A DNA stretch of 64,000 nt from Hyposmocoma kahamanoa (taxonomy: Eukaryota > Arthropoda > Insecta > Lepidoptera > Cosmopterigidae): positions 8,391,874 to 8,455,873 of the forward strand of contig NW_020656077.1 of assembly GCF_003589595.1 (NCBI RefSeq). The letters run 5' to 3'. Each line of letters begins with the position of its first letter. The stretch's first letter is position 1. Shown here piece by piece: positions 1 through 12,109 of the stretch. A model generated the notes under the pieces. It was not told the DNA's origin, did not search any database, and saw only the letters and a program-made list of their open reading frames with translations. Position numbers and translations under genes: made by a program.

Positions 1-893
1 GTCCTCTCTGAACCAGTTCTCGTGATTTAACAATATGTAATGCAACGTCCAGAAACCCGTTGTCAGCGATGCGTGTCCAATATCCTGAACAATTTGTGCT
101 CCCCAATCGCCCTGACCGGATATGACGACAATGTAATTATGCCGAGTATCAACGTCGCTATACTTCGTTAGGGTGGTTCGTGATAAAATGCTTGTTTGTG
201 ATTTTCGCTTTTTGGATAAGATTAACGGAAAAACATTCGTAACAACCGATAAAACGTTCCATTGCTGCTCACTGCATTAAGGATTAAAATGTGGAAAGCG
301 TAGTATCTCCACGTATGTATCAAATCATCATTTTGTTCAACATATATATACACGATATCTATAAATATTCCACTATAGTAAGTTTCAGCTGTATGCAGAT
401 ATTTTAAAAGTATACAAAGAGGTAACTTCAATTGATGTCGCTAATAAAATTCAAGATAATTTATCTAAATTGACTGAATGATGCGAAGTTAATAAACTAT
501 TAATTAATCAGAATACATGTTGTTATGTACGAACAAAAAATTGGCGTCTTGTAATGCAGTATATTGTGATTGATATACCGGTTCTTTCGAGTTTAAATTT
601 AGAAACTTTAGCATGGCAATACACTAAACTCAAACGTTATGCATGTGTAAATGGAAAAAAAATACTACACTAGTTTATTATAATTATAAGAGTATTAATT
701 ATTAGATATAATAGTATTAATAATTATTAATAACTAGTGGAGTAATCTAATCTAATCTAATTTTCTTAATATATATATATTTTTTACATTTTTTTTTAAT
801 TTCACTTATAATAATTGAACGTTGGATTGAACTAGTGGAGTGTTTTTACAAAATACACAGGGTTATTTTCAAAACACTAACAAATATCACAGG
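1..893. other. AT-rich, nothing recognised
   Basis: 660-770 holds AT-rich imperfect repeats with ACTAGTGGAGTAAT, seen also in family F SINE tails. No gene supported. Confidence 0.5.
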
Positions 894-974
894 ACTATAT
901 TACTAATATTATACACTATACTACTATATTACTAATATTATACACTATACTACTATATTACTAATATTATACAA
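894..974 (+). repeat. 29-bp tandem repeat, 2.8 units
   Basis: ACTATATTACTAATATTATA plus CACTATACT repeats at 894, 923 and 952. Confidence 0.9.
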
Positions 975-1599
975 TGTATTTAAAGTCATGAATATCGACA
1001 TATTTAATGACTGATAAAAATATTTTATTCAAAATACTGAATGATCTGTTTAGTACCAAATCGTTTATTTATATTCTCATTCTAACGTAGGGATTATATT
1101 GTTTTTACTTTTTCTTTTTAAAGTAGGGATTGTAATTATAAAATGTAATTGAAAAATTAAATTTCATATATACTTGAATCTGAACAGCATGCTGTGTTAG
1201 CCAATACGTATGGTGTACCTTTAAATTTTGTAAAGGATTGCACGTTTGCTATTGTTGTATATGCATCATGTTGGCTTTCCTATACAAGAAATAAATAAAT
1301 AAATTATAAACAACAACTTTTGTTCCATGATTTTTAACAATTTGTCATATTTCAGTTTTTATACAAAAATAAAAATGTTTAAATAGATCGCTTTATAAGG
1401 TCATAACTCTGTGCGGTAACAAAAGAAAGCGCCTGCGTAATTATGTGCCCAACGGTTCATATGAACATTGCTATCATAATTTAACCTTTTTTTAGCGGTC
1501 TCGGTAGGACCTGTGCGGGAAAGTAGTGCAATTTAAATTGGTTCTGCCCTGTGTTTTGCGCTTTTTGCGATTATTTTTGTTGCTCTGGTACTCAAGGGG

Positions 1600-1935
1600 G
1601 AACTTCTTAGACCTTTGGTGTGCTTGTCTGGCACTTTATTTTTATAATTAACGAGCCCTGTACCCCGCCTACGGTGGGGTCGGGCTCGGCCTGCGGCGCG
1701 TGTTCGGGTTCAGTTTACGGGGTGTGCTCATGCTCTTCTGTGACACAGCAGTTAGTACTATGGGCGCTAGATGGTTTTGGTCTGAATATTCTGGATTATC
1801 GTTGTTTTGGTATTCATAGTACAGGAAGTTCGGCAGTAGTTTGGCATTTATTCCTCCTAAATACTTCTCTTTGGCATAGCTTTCAGAACATGGAATCTAA
1901 CAGATATGGTTGAGATTGATGAGTTGAAATTACCT
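1600..1935 (+). mobile_element. tRNA-related SINE-like repeat
   Basis: Shares GACACAGCAGTTAGTACTA, GGTTTTGGTCTGAATATTCT, ATTCATAGTACAGGAAGTTC and GGCAGTAGTTTGGCAT with the reverse copy at 15884-16160. A 97-codon frame here is incidental. Confidence 0.6.
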
Positions 1936-2034
1936 CCATACGAAGGCATGCGGACGCTTCGGGCTTCGCCCTCCGCGGATCTCGGCCTGTGGCCTCGTCA
2001 CTTAGGACTTTGTTTTAAAAAAATTAAATAGCTC

Positions 2035-3015
2035 TTTAATGGCGGCCATATTTAAAAATCACAAAAATATATTATGACCACTAATTATTATCAAACAATC
2101 TTAGAAATCTTTTCGTGCTTATTTTCGGTCCGAGCAAAGCAAGTTATATAAATAAATTATGGTAAATGAACTATATCGAAAAACAGTGGAAACAAAATTT
2201 TTACCCCAAATTATGATGTCATGTCATTTTTAGTCGAATTAGAAGAAATTTGTATCTATCACCAAAAAAGTTTGTATGGTAGCCATATTGAAAAATGGTG
2301 AAAAATAAATTTTAACCGCTAATTATTATTAAAAACTCATAAAGACCCCGACATGCCCATTTTCAATCGAATTAGTGCAAATTTTTATCTGCCGCTAAAA
2401 GAGTTTGTATGGCGGCCATATTTAAAAATGGCGAAAAACCAATTTTGATCACAAATTATTATCAAGCACTCCTAGAGAGCCTTATATGCCAATTTTCAAC
2501 GAACGCTTCTATGACGCCCTTATTTGAAAATGGCGAAAAACTTATTTTGAGCATAATTTGTGCTCCAAATTAGTTTTTTATTCGGCATTTCTAGTGGCCT
2601 TCACATGCCAATTTTCAGTCGAATCAGAGCAAATCTCTTTCGGCAGGTATTTATTAACGAAAAAATCGCATATGTGGCAGCCATATTAAAAAAGGCGAAA
2701 CGAAATTTTTGCCCCCAAATTATGATTAAGGACTCCTAAAGACCATCGCATGCCAATTTTCAGCCGGGTCGAAGCAAGTTTTTCTTCGGCCGCCATTTTG
2801 AAATCACCATCTCGATTTTTTTAACCCAGTCAGTTGACCAGTGTTACCCTCTATGACATTTCTTCGAGCACCTTCTACCTATATCTAATAGTTTCCGTGA
2901 TAGGAGGCTTTGAAATTTGTATGGCGGCCATCTTGTCAAAGTCTGGATTTTTCTTCACAATGATATTCAATTGGTTTTTGTGTAATTACTGTACTAGTTA
3001 CTTATTTTTTATTTA
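2035..3015 (+). repeat. Family G degenerate tandem array (GGCGGCCAT units)
   Basis: At least five diverged units contain TATGGCGGCCATATTTAAAA, AATTATTATCAA and ATGCCAATTTTCA-like segments, spaced ~110-135 bp. The array ends at TTGACCAGTGTTACCCTCTA. No coding. Confidence 0.65.
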
Positions 3016-3230
3016 TTTCCGTATTTGGCGCAGCTAATCTAAACTAAAATAGGTAGATGTATAAAATAATAAATAAATACATATAATAAAAAAATAAGGG
3101 ATATACGGATACACATTAACATGGGCTTTGTTTCCTACTTTAAAATGAGACTTAAAGAGAAAGAGAAACTTACTAGTATTTTTAAAAGCTATAAAACAGA
3201 AACACTACTCAATATTAGTGAACAGTAAAC

Positions 3231-3521
3231 CATTGACTTACAATTATATGGACGTCGGGTCCGCGCTAAAAAGTGTCCGAACTTATAGGGCGTTAAAATC
3301 GTATACAGAGCGTCATTCACGCTTTAGTCTTCGTTTGTTCGACTGACAGCGAAGCAAGCAAAATTAGACAGTACTGCGATGACATTACAATTTAAATTCA
3401 ACGTTTTAGCTTTTTCATATTCCTTTACATGTCACTACGTTTAAATAGGTTGACTTGGGACATTTTTTTCGTGGTTTTTGTAGTAGACCCGTCGTCCATT
3501 TATTTGTAAGTCACAGTTGAC
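3231..3521 (+). mobile_element. Family A inverted-repeat element (~283 bp), copy 1
   Basis: Begins CATTGACTTACAATTATATG and has the family interior (GCGTCATTCACGCTTTAGTC, GACATTTTTTTCGTGGTTTT). The right tip is decayed (GTAAGTCAC in place of GTAAGTCAATG). Flanks CAGTAAAC and CAGTAACT are a possible mutated duplication. Confidence 0.8.
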
Positions 3522-3535
3522 AGTAACTAATAAAT

Positions 3536-3593
3536 GATTAATGACTCTGAGAGTACATTTCTACGATTAATGACTCTGAGAGTACATATCTAC
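3536..3593 (+). repeat. 29-bp tandem duplication
   Basis: GATTAATGACTCTGAGAGTA plus CATTTCTAC, then the same with CATATCTAC. Confidence 0.9.
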
Positions 3594-3721
3594 ATCTTTA
3601 TTAATATCATTGTTAAGTTCGACACATCCGAAAGGTAGGGCTATACGTTACTTTATTGGTACAGCAAGGTAACGAAAACAGTCTTTGAACACACATGCTG
3701 CCGATCCCATATCAAACTATT

Positions 3722-3805
3722 ATATTATTAATACAAAGATAGAACACTTAGAAAAAAATTCTTTGATCCGGCTGGATTCGAACGAACATCTTCTAGCAAA
3801 TAAGA
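3722..3805 (-). mobile_element. Family F SINE fragment
   Basis: TTATTAATACAAAGATAGAA, GATCCGGCTGGATTCGAACG: the B box is on the minus strand. Confidence 0.6.
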
Positions 3806-3809
3806 TGAA

Positions 3810-4345
3810 GATAGTTATTTGTCATGCAAGGCTGCAAAGTCGTTTTTTGACGCGAGAGCTTGCATTGAAACGTGATCAAGCGAAGGCTTCTGAGATCAAA
3901 AATAGAATCCTGAGCGTAACGAGGTGGTAGCGAGGGTGTCAAGCCACGAGTCGCAAAACAGCTTTGCTGCCGAGCGAAACACACTTTTCACCTCACTATA
4001 GTGAGAAAAATGGTCGATGAAAGAAAAACAGTTGAACTTTAAAAGATCAGTTTAGTTCTACGACGAATTAAAATAATGTAATAAACAAAATTAGTTATCA
4101 TTGTCAATTTAATATCAACAATAATAATAATAAAATGTACCAACTGATTCATATTACATAAATAATGTACGAAAAATCGCGTAGTTGATCGTGACATTAC
4201 GTTTTTCTTTTCATTGAAAGAAAAAGTTAGGTGCACCACAGTCCGTCGTCAAGTTCGAATTTCAAAAACCTTTTCCACGCTAGCGCGCAAGAAACGCTAT
4301 TGCGCGCAGAAGCCTTTCCGAGCTAGTGAGGTGAAAAGATATCTT
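3810..4345 (+). repeat. Family J repeat, copy 1
   Basis: CACCTCACTATAGTGAGAAA, GATGAAAGAAAAACAGTTGA, TCAAAAACCTTTTCCACGCT and CCGAGCTAGTGAGGTGAAAA recur in reverse at 42010-42540. Confidence 0.65.
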
Positions 4346-4600
4346 ATTTTAAATAATTCGTTTAACACTTTTTATTGTATAACAAATTAGTATATTTTTT
4401 AGACAACACCCTTAGGTGTATCGTATATTTTTGCCCGACTGCGGGACTGCGTTACATGCCTACACATTTGTGTTCATTTTTTTTTCACGATATACAGCCT
4501 AAACGGCTTGATGGATTTTGACATATTAGATGTCGTTAGATTCGTCTTGAATGTGGGAGTGTCATAGGCTATAAAAATAATCAAAATAGAGAGGATGGGG

Positions 4601-4883
4601 CATTGACTTACAAATAAATGAACGACGGGTCTAATACAAAAACCACGAAAAAAATGTCCCAAGTCAACCTATTTAAACGTAGTGACATGTAAAGGAATAT
4701 GAAAAAGCTAAAACGTTGAATTTAAATTGTAATGTCATCGCAGTACTGTCTAATTTTGCTTGCTTCGCTGTCGACTAAAACGAAGACTAAAGCGTGAATG
4801 ACGCTCTGTATACGATTTTAACGCCCTATAAGTTCGGACACTTTTTAGCGCGGACCCGACGTCCATATAATTGTAAGTCAATG
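4601..4883 (-). mobile_element. Family A element, copy 2, perfect 8-bp target duplication
   Basis: CATTGACTTACAAATAAATG ... TTGTAAGTCAATG, flanked by GGATGGGG on both sides. Terminal repeats plus 8-bp duplication suggest a non-autonomous hAT-, P- or Merlin-type DNA transposon. No coding capacity. Confidence 0.92.
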
Positions 4884-5058
4884 GGATGGGGCAATTTTTT
4901 TTATCTTTCCAGCTAAATATTTTAGCAGTCGGGTTTTTGTTTTTTTTTAATATAATAATTTTTTTTTAATAAGTTTTAGACTTCTTTGTAAGTCCATTTG
5001 ATCTAACAAAACAGTACTTCCCGTTTCTCTTCCGTTCTTCTTCTTCTAACCTCTCCAA

Positions 5059-5358
5059 CTACTGAAGGTTGGCAGTCAGCTCAGCATATTTATCTTTATT
5101 CCTGGCGAGGCTGAACAGTTGGGCGGCACTCGTTATTCCCGTCCACTCTCGTATGTTCCTCAGCCACGATTTTTTCCTACGACCAGCTTTCCTTTTACCA
5201 ACGACTTTTTCCATCATTATTAGTTGCAGAAGCTCGTATCTGTCATGCCTAAGTACATAACCCAGATATGCAACTTTTCTCTGTTTGATGGTCTGCAAAA
5301 GTTTACGCTTCTGTCCAACTAGCCGCAGAACTTCGTCATTGGTGACTTTCTGAGTCCA
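5059..5358 (-). mobile_element. RTE-type LINE, 3' end of ORF2 (C-terminal domain)
   Basis: The minus strand encodes WTQKVTNDEVLRLVGQKRK, then TIKQRKVAYLGYVLRHDRYE, then GKRKAGRRKKSWLRNIREWT and a stop. The series QRKxxYLGYVLR, GKRxxGRRxxSWLRNxRxWTG and ARNKxxxAxxxANL is the usual C-terminus of RTE-clade reverse transcriptases. It is followed by a GAAGAAGAA-rich tail at 5035-5050. Truncated at the 5' side; not functional. Confidence 0.8.
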
Positions 5359-5990
5359 AAAACAGAGTAGAAAATGTAGCCAACAAATTTAGCATATTTA
5401 TATACAAAGCGAGAAAGCAGTCAGCATCTTGGGCAGCCTGCCCAATTTTATTCGCTTACACTAAGAAGTAAAATTAAATTCGTATCTGTGTATATATTCA
5501 CATATAGTCTACCAAATTATGCGGAGTAATACCCACGCAATTACATCTGTAGAGTCTACGTGAGGAAAGCACTTAGGACATGAGAAGAACAATTCTAGTT
5601 CAACCATCGTCTTGTATTGCCGTAATATCGGCACTGCAAATTTTAACTAACTAGAACTTGAAAATGTTCGCCTAAGAAACAGGAGTGCTCTCACAATGGT
5701 CTCGACTATAATATAAAAATGAATTGGACACCTATATGAAAGTTGATTGCTATATTGAAGTTGGTAAAGTTCATGTCTTTGTTCAGAATTATAGTTTCTA
5801 TCGTTACCGATTTTACTATTTATTTATTCTATATGAAATGATGTTAATTCCACAACAAAAACACACAATTCACATTAATAAAAGAAAAACACGTACGTGC
5901 ACAAGGAAACTAGAATGACATAAGACAGTAACAATATCAAAAACATTACATTATTACGAACTATATAAATACGAGTACTTAGATGAATTA

Positions 5991-6175
5991 ACTGCCTCCG
6001 TGGCCGAACGGTGATCATGCTGGTCTGCCACGCAGAAATACCGAGAACGATTCCCGGGCCGGGAGAAATATTTGTATGGCTGACATTAATTTCTCTCGTG
6101 AGTTTGGGTAAAATTTGTGGTTGTCTATGTGTGTGTCCATAACACCCGCGGTACAGGATTTCCATCATGCAATTA
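5991..6175 (+). mobile_element. Family B tRNA-derived SINE, copy 1
   Basis: The tRNA-like head GCCTCCGTGGCCGAACGG has an A-box-like segment (TGGCCGAACGG). The B box is mutated here (GAACGATTCCC). Body TTTCTCTCGTGAGTTTGGGT and GTTGTCTATGTGTGTGTCCA; decayed tail. Confidence 0.8.
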
Positions 6176-6238
6176 GAAAAATAATTTCCTGTTACCATGG
6201 TACCTGAAATGTTATGAAATTGCTTTGTTTATATTTTT

Positions 6239-6415
6239 GTTATTAGTACTAAGATTGAACACTTGGAAAAAAATATTTCGATCCGGCTACATTCCAACGC
6301 CAGTCTTCCAAGTATTGATATTTATATTAATAACTATAATAAACTAGTAGTGTAATTTCAGTTGAATGCCATGATGGTCAACATCGTGACATTCAATAAC
6401 TTAAAAATTGCTTCA
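6239..6415. mobile_element. Family F SINE fragments in opposed orientation
   Basis: 6239-6320 is a reverse fragment (CGATCCGGCTACATTCCAAC). 6330-6415 is a forward tail (AACTAGTAGTGTAATTTCAG, ATCGTGACATTCAATAAC). Confidence 0.55.
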
Positions 6416-7113
6416 TTTATTATTATGATTTGTCATAATTGAATCAAATAGTTGACTGTATTATAAAAAGACATTACGGTAGTCATTCAATGATTTAGAA
6501 ACAATTCGTCGGTCTGCATCACGACTTTGCAGTCAGCCTATGTAATAATGTCCCATTAGTTACGTAATAAAGGTGGGTGTAATATGGTGTGGTGGTAAAA
6601 TAAATAGCATCCAAAAAGATTCTATAATGTTATACAAACACAGAGCAGGTGCAGAAGTAAATGTTTGCTATTTGATAGGATTTCTGGAAAGTCTGAAACT
6701 TGTGAAACTTATTCGATTCCGAAAAGAATTCAAGTTGCCTCTGCAGAGCGGGTTTAAAGAAATACAATTTCAGGAACATGTTTCTATGAAAGTTGGAGGG
6801 TCGTATGTAGGAATATAATGCACGTGTACCGCCAACGGTCGGTAAACCTTATTGCCTTTGCCACGGGCATTCAATAGCGCTTTATAACTAAAAGTGTCGA
6901 TCAAGCGTCGCCGTATCGTATGTACGACTTCGGAAAAGTGGCCTTCGACTTTTCTATTTGGGAGGTAGTAAGGTAACTATACTCCGTACAGCCCAACGAC
7001 TTCAATCTACAGACACGAACGTTCACAACAACTATACGTTCCAAATAAACACTACCAACAGTGATGGTGTTTTGTTTTATAGTTGAATTTTGTCTAAGAG
7101 TATTCGTACAGTA

Positions 7114-7575
7114 CATCGAGTATATAACCAGAAATAGAGGATAATAGAATAGAAGAAAGAAAGAATAAATAAAAAGAAGTAAGGGCGACACATTACTGGT
7201 AACTCATCAGTGATACATCGCTTATAAAAAATCAATACTCGTTTGCAATGAAATTACGAATTAGAAAGCTGAAATAGTACAGCGCCAACAACTGACCTGT
7301 GTGTACGTCTCTGTATATTCCAAAAATATTCTGTATTTATTGTAATAAAGATAATATTTATAACAATGGCGTGCTGTTGCATTCGGTGGTGTGGGGAAAA
7401 ACTGCAAAACATCTAATTACAAAACAAACGGAATCAAATTTCATCGGTAATTAAATGTAAAATATCTAATTTTGCAATTTTCGTCCATTATAGCAAAGCT
7501 CAAGTTAACTGGTCGATTTAAAGTGAAACAATTGACGACACCCGTCAATTGTTTCGAATTCGAACTGGCCAATAC
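7114..7575 (+). mobile_element. Family D inverted-repeat element, diverged 3'-truncated copy
   Basis: Starts CATCGAGTATATAACCAGAA and shares ACAGCGCCAACAACTGACCT, TTGCATTCGGTGGTGTGGGG and CAATTTTCGTCCATTATAGC with 40333-40835. It lacks the right tip and is followed directly by an inverted copy. Confidence 0.75.
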
Positions 7576-7583
7576 AAAGGTAC

Positions 7584-8069
7584 CATCGAGTATATAACCA
7601 GAAATAGAGACGAAATGTCATTTAATTTGTTTAACTATTCTGCGTTATTATTAGTGTGACAACTGTGCTCCGATTGGCCAGCCCGATTTCAAAACAATTG
7701 ATGGGTCGACCAATTTAGCTTAGTTTTGCTTTAATGGACGAAAATTAAAAAATTACTTATTTAATATTTAATTACCAATGAAATGTGATTCCGTTTGTTT
7801 TGTAATTATATGTTTTGCTGGTTTTCACACATCACCGAATGCATCAGCCCCTCATAATTAGAGATATTATTTTTATTACAATAAATACAGAATCTTTCGG
7901 AGACGTACACACAGGTCGGTTGTTGGCGCTGTACTATTTCAGCTTTCTAATTTGTAATTCCAGTGGAAACGAGAGTTGATGTAAAAGTGATATAAGACCC
8001 ATTTGCCTGATGAGATGCCAGACACGGATGGCCCTTATTTCGTCTCTGTGTCTGGTTATATACTCGATG
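7584..8069 (-). mobile_element. Family D element, full copy, inverted next to the previous one
   Basis: Tips CATCGAGTATATAACCAGAA and TCTGGTTATATACTCGATG. Interior is the reverse complement of 40340-40820 (AGGTCGGTTGTTGGCGCTGT, CACATCACCGAATGCATC). ~486 bp, no coding capacity. No clear target duplication. Confidence 0.82.
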
Positions 8070-8333
8070 CATAGTACCGTGGACAGACGTGACAGTCTAT
8101 ACCTATCGGGAATGAGCTATGCAGGCAGATAATGTTAAGTGTGAATTAACGACAATCCCTGGCAAAATCGTCATTTTGCTTTGACCCAGGGGCTTTCCTC
8201 TTACTATTTATAATTATTATATTAGTAAAAAAGAAAAACAAATTAATTAAAAAAAAAGTCAAGTTGTTGAAATAGGTTATATGTACTTTTCCTTGCGAAA
8301 AGGCAAAGTTCTTTGGTCAGCCCTTGTCGTCCA

Positions 8334-8405
8334 TCGGTTTGCCAGAAGACGTTGGTTGGTTAAAATCCAGCCAGATATCGTAATATTCAATAAACTTAAA
8401 AATTA
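8334..8405 (+). mobile_element. Family F SINE fragment, decayed
   Basis: GCCAGAAGACGTTGGTTGG, AATCCAGCCAGATATCGTAA and ATTCAATAAACTTAAAAATT match other family F copies. Confidence 0.5.
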
Positions 8406-8664
8406 TAACTAAGTTATTTGTTGTAAATCGTGTTGTTTGTATAAATTGACCGATATAATTTCATCATTGCTTTCTGAATTTCTGATCTAGACTATTAGAT
8501 TTGCTCGTCTGTGGAATCGATTCGCTTGACTATCGCGTTGAAATAATTCGATTCAAAAAATCGTTAGATCGTGTACACTTGAATCGATCTTAACGGTATG
8601 TTGCATCCTAAGTACTGAGAATCCATAGGATTGCAAGGTCTGGAGTTGCCTCGTTTTCGTCTAA

Positions 8665-9365
8665 AAATAGTACATTATTGCAGAGCCCGGGAAGTAAGGG
8701 ATGGGCGCGTATGAGGGACAGGGATACCTTTTATTAATACGAGTCAAGCAATCCCCGTTCACGCCGAGGCATGTACAGAATTTTTCTCTAACAATGCAAT
8801 GTAAGAGGAAATAATATAAAACTAAACAGAGGAAGATGTATAATAGAAAAAATTAAAAGTAATATTTGAGATGTTAGGACAATTGCGAAAAAAAAGTTAT
8901 TGTTTTTTCAGGCACATTAATAATAAGTAGTCTGCTGAATTTGTAATGATTTTCGTTATCGCTCTTCTCACTAGCGCTCATTTTCGCGACCAAAATATAA
9001 AAAAGTCGAGAAAACAAAAGAATACCAAAACGCTTTAGTTTAAATGTTACCGCCATTTTCTTTTTTTTTAAGTAAGCGGTATATGGTTTTTTTTTAATTC
9101 TCGCAATTATGATATGCAGTTGGCTTGCTGAGTATTTCTTTTGCCTGTTTATATAGTTCATTATTAGTACGTAAATGAATTCATTAGCATGTAATTAATT
9201 CACCAAGCGTGAGTCAAAGTTAAATTATCTAAGATGATGATAATGACGTAAATTTAAAAATTTTGAAGTCGGGAAGAATGCGCATGGTCCATAAATGACA
9301 GACTTTCCGTGTTCGTTTTTTTGAATGTAATGCAAACATTTCCGAGTATGTTTGAGAAAAGATAT
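8665..9365 (+). repeat. Family K long dispersed repeat, copy 1
   Basis: GGGAAGTAAGGGATGG, CGAGTCAAGCAATCCCCGTT, TTTAGTTTAAATGTTACCGC and CATAAATGACAGACTTTCCG are in the same order and spacing as at 22570-23210. Contains a short inverted pair GGGATTGCT/AGCAATCCC in the better copy. Confidence 0.7.
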
Positions 9366-9439
9366 TTTACGGAATTATACTAAATTCCGCATTGGCCGTT
9401 TCTGTCCACAATTGGGTTTTGAACCCACTGCCCATTTTG

Positions 9440-9838
9440 CGCACAGCTCTTTAAGTTTTTTTTTTTTTTTTGTTTTTTTTTTTATTGCGACTCGACAAAA
9501 TGACTGCACCGCGCCTGATGGAAAGTGCGAATACAGTCCAGAGATGAGAGTAACGGATGGAAAACACAAATATCTTCACTCCGTCACTATCATTTTGCCG
9601 GTCTGGCCAAATGCACTGGATGTACACCAACTGATCCCTGAACGCGATTCGCAAAAGCGTTTCACTGTGGAGGGTTTTCCGCCGTGTGTACTGTGGTCGC
9701 TATCCAGTCGGCACAGAGCCTACCACAATGCTAAGCAGATGGACACTTGTGACGCCCTCGGTCGCCTCTTACGACCCCCACGGGCATGTATGGGGAGGCG
9801 ACAATGTATTCTTAAGCCGTCGCCCCACGGCTAAAGTT
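9440..9838. mobile_element. Probable LINE 3'-UTR-like remnant with T-rich start
   Basis: Starts with two T runs (9452-9484), then ATTGCGACTCG and CGCGCCTGATGGAAAGTGCG, which resembles the CACCTGATGG context at 50449 in a LINE 3' end. It ends in GTCGCCTCTTACGACCCCCA and GGGAGGCGACAA, an inverted pair GTCGCCTC/GAGGCGAC. A 160-codon open frame here is not convincing as a protein. Confidence 0.3.
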
Positions 9839-10514
9839 TGGTAGTGCTTGGACAATTGCAGCGTATAATGCGACGCCAGCAGAGTACAATGTAATGTTTT
9901 TAGCTGGATACATTGTTATTGTATTCATGGCAATGCTAATAAAACGTTATTGTGGAAGAGAGAAGACTTACTACCTTTTAACATTTACAATGAGATTCGG
10001 CGTGTAGCTATGGGATAATGGCGCCGATTTTAAAAGATCAGATAAGATTATCATCAAGGAAGAAAATTCGCTACCACTTCAATGGCGATTGGTACGCATC
10101 ACTCATCTCTAACCAGGACCAGATAGTATTAGTAGAGTTGTTGACGTTCTCACAAGTAGAGGAACTCTGAGAAGGGTGGTCAACAAGATGTGCATAAATA
10201 CACCAGATAAGGAGTCCGAAGCTGCACCTAATGAAGATTGATTGAAAGTCGAGCTTTCAATGTGCCGGAGGATGTATACACCCCTTTTTGCAGCATCCGA
10301 GCAAATACGAGAGATGTGGCGGCAACGGACCTCTCGTGACAGCAATTTCACTTGTCATCGATTGTTTTCCGTATATTTTTCAAAGACCTATGTAACTAGC
10401 AGTTTTAATATATTTTCATTAAGTAAAATTACGAGTGAATTCAATTTCAATAATGATAGCAAGCGAAGGGACGAACAAGTGCACCGGTAAGCGGTATTTA
10501 TATGTATATAAATA

Positions 10515-10725
10515 TAACAGTGACAATGCCACTCAGAGCTTTACATAACAAATATCTGAAGGGTACTGCGCCCGTCAGCCTCAGATATAACTTGCCTGTA
10601 ATTTCACCAGCACTCTTATTCTTCAAAACCGGAACGCAGTAATGCTTACATTACATTATTTTTTCCCTGGACGAACTCTTTTACAAGTACTGCTACCCGA
10701 ATCTTTGTCCTGCGAAATCGTGACG
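10515..10725 (-). repeat. Family H interspersed repeat, copy 1
   Basis: CAGTGACAATGCCACTCAGA, TTGCCTGTAATTTCACCAGC, AAAACCGGAACGCAGTAATG and GGACGAACTCTTTTACAAG are shared with other copies. Origin unknown. Confidence 0.65.
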
Positions 10726-10796
10726 CTAAGATAACTTAACCATCGGGGTCCTACTGTGTCTTTGAGATATTTACACATTTACGACAATGTAATTTA

Positions 10797-11407
10797 TCCG
10801 CTCACGCGATTAATGCGTCTCTGGAAGCATATCACACCTAGAGGTGCCGGTGATGATTTTATACCGATTTATCGGATATCGAAGTTATAACAGGTAAAAG
10901 AACTAATACTAATTGCTATTTCGGTAACTACTCTAGCAAACCATAAAGTTTTTAATGCCTGGGTTTGTCATTTAAAAAAAATAAACAACTTCAAAAATAC
11001 GTCACGACAATCGTGTGTGTTATTGTTTGGGCTGGTGATATCGGTGTTTATTTATTGAAAACATACCGTAAGTTGCGTTTTTTAAGTTTACCCTGAATAT
11101 AAATGTTTATAAACTATACTTTAAGGAGTAATTTCATGGTAAACGTTAGAACCACTCAAACGGAATATTATCATATTTACCCAAGTACACCAAAAATTTC
11201 ATTAGTGCTTTTTAAGTGCAGGATTTGCGGTGTATTACTGCATTTTATTTGAGATGTTTTTTTATTGTAGTACGGAGGGTATTTATTTAGCAATGTAGAA
11301 TAATAATTATTATTTTAAAAAACTTGTATTCAAAGTGAATCCTTTCCTAATTTGCGAAACCAAATAACCGCCATTTTGCGGTAGGATGAGCGCATCGGGT
11401 GAGCGAC
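10797..11407 (+). mobile_element. Family C TA-flanked inverted-repeat element (~610 bp), copy 1
   Basis: Left tip CCGCTCACGCGAT, right tip ATCGGGTGAGCG, with TA on both sides. The interior is shared with 17343 (CACACCTAGAGGTGCCGGTG, ACCGATTTATCGGATATCGA, TAGCCGCCATTTTGCGG). No coding frame. TA duplication fits Tc1/mariner-type mobilisation. Confidence 0.82.
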
Positions 11408-11410
11408 TAA

Positions 11411-11560
11411 ATCGAGTTCTTAGGTTTTCGCGATTGTTACATATAGGAAATGAAACTGTTTTTCTGGATTTAAATCGCGTATATTTGTTTTTTCAAATAA
11501 ACCAATGTTTCGGGCCCTTTACAGGTCCCATGGTCACGGTTGATTGAGGTGCGCGATACT
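11411..11560 (-). mobile_element. Family E retro-like element, 3' end, copy 1
   Basis: Read on the minus strand: GGGACCTGTAAAGGGCCCGA, AACATTGGTTTATTTG, CGCGATTTAAATCCAG, TTTCATTTCCTATATG, and the 3' terminus CTAAGAACTCGAT. It begins two bases after a family C element. Confidence 0.65.
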
Positions 11561-11624
11561 GGATTCATCCCTTAGTTTGCTACCCTTAGAGCTGGAATAT
11601 TTTCTTAAATGGTACTAATACTGA

Positions 11625-11728
11625 GGTACCCTCTTTCCAGCAAAAAAGAATTATCAAAATCGGTTCACGGTAATATACATACAAAAAAATACAGTCGAAG
11701 CTCTCCTTATTTTTGATGTCGGTTAAAA
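11625..11728 (+). repeat. Family I repeat, right end only
   Basis: TACCCTCTTTCCAGCAAAAA, AGAATTATCAAAATCGGTTC, AATACAGTCGAAGCTCTCCT, TGATGTCGGTTAAAA. Confidence 0.6.
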
Positions 11729-12109
11729 ATGAACCTTAAAGGGGGTGAAATAGGGAAAGCTCTGGAGTAAATTCCAGAGATTCTTGCTTATTCTTCATAA
11801 TCATTAATAAAGATATTTTTTGTTGGCTTTATTTACCTCGTCTACGATGACAATAGACAACAAAGGAACGGGGCGTGAGTAATGCACTTACTTTTGTCCA
11901 TCCTCTAAGGTAATGCAGGTGTCGAAACAATTTCGGCAATTCGAAATGCGAACTGGTGCAATAAATTCCATCTACCCACAATTCCGCTATCAGTGCAGGT
12001 ACCTTAGGAAATGCCGCAACGGAATGAATGCTAAACGCCTAGGCTTCCGATTCAGAGGCCTGTTTCGTAATGTTTCCTTGTACAGGGTTTGTATTTTTTT
12101 TATGATACA

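Noticed and set aside
9352..9834. 160-codon plus-strand frame
   Set aside because: Includes poly-Phe from a T run and a repeat-like segment; no domain; best read as retroelement remnant.
11510..11550. Functional hammerhead ribozyme in family E copy 1
   Set aside because: Core bases differ and stem II is absent; kept only as a speculative relation.
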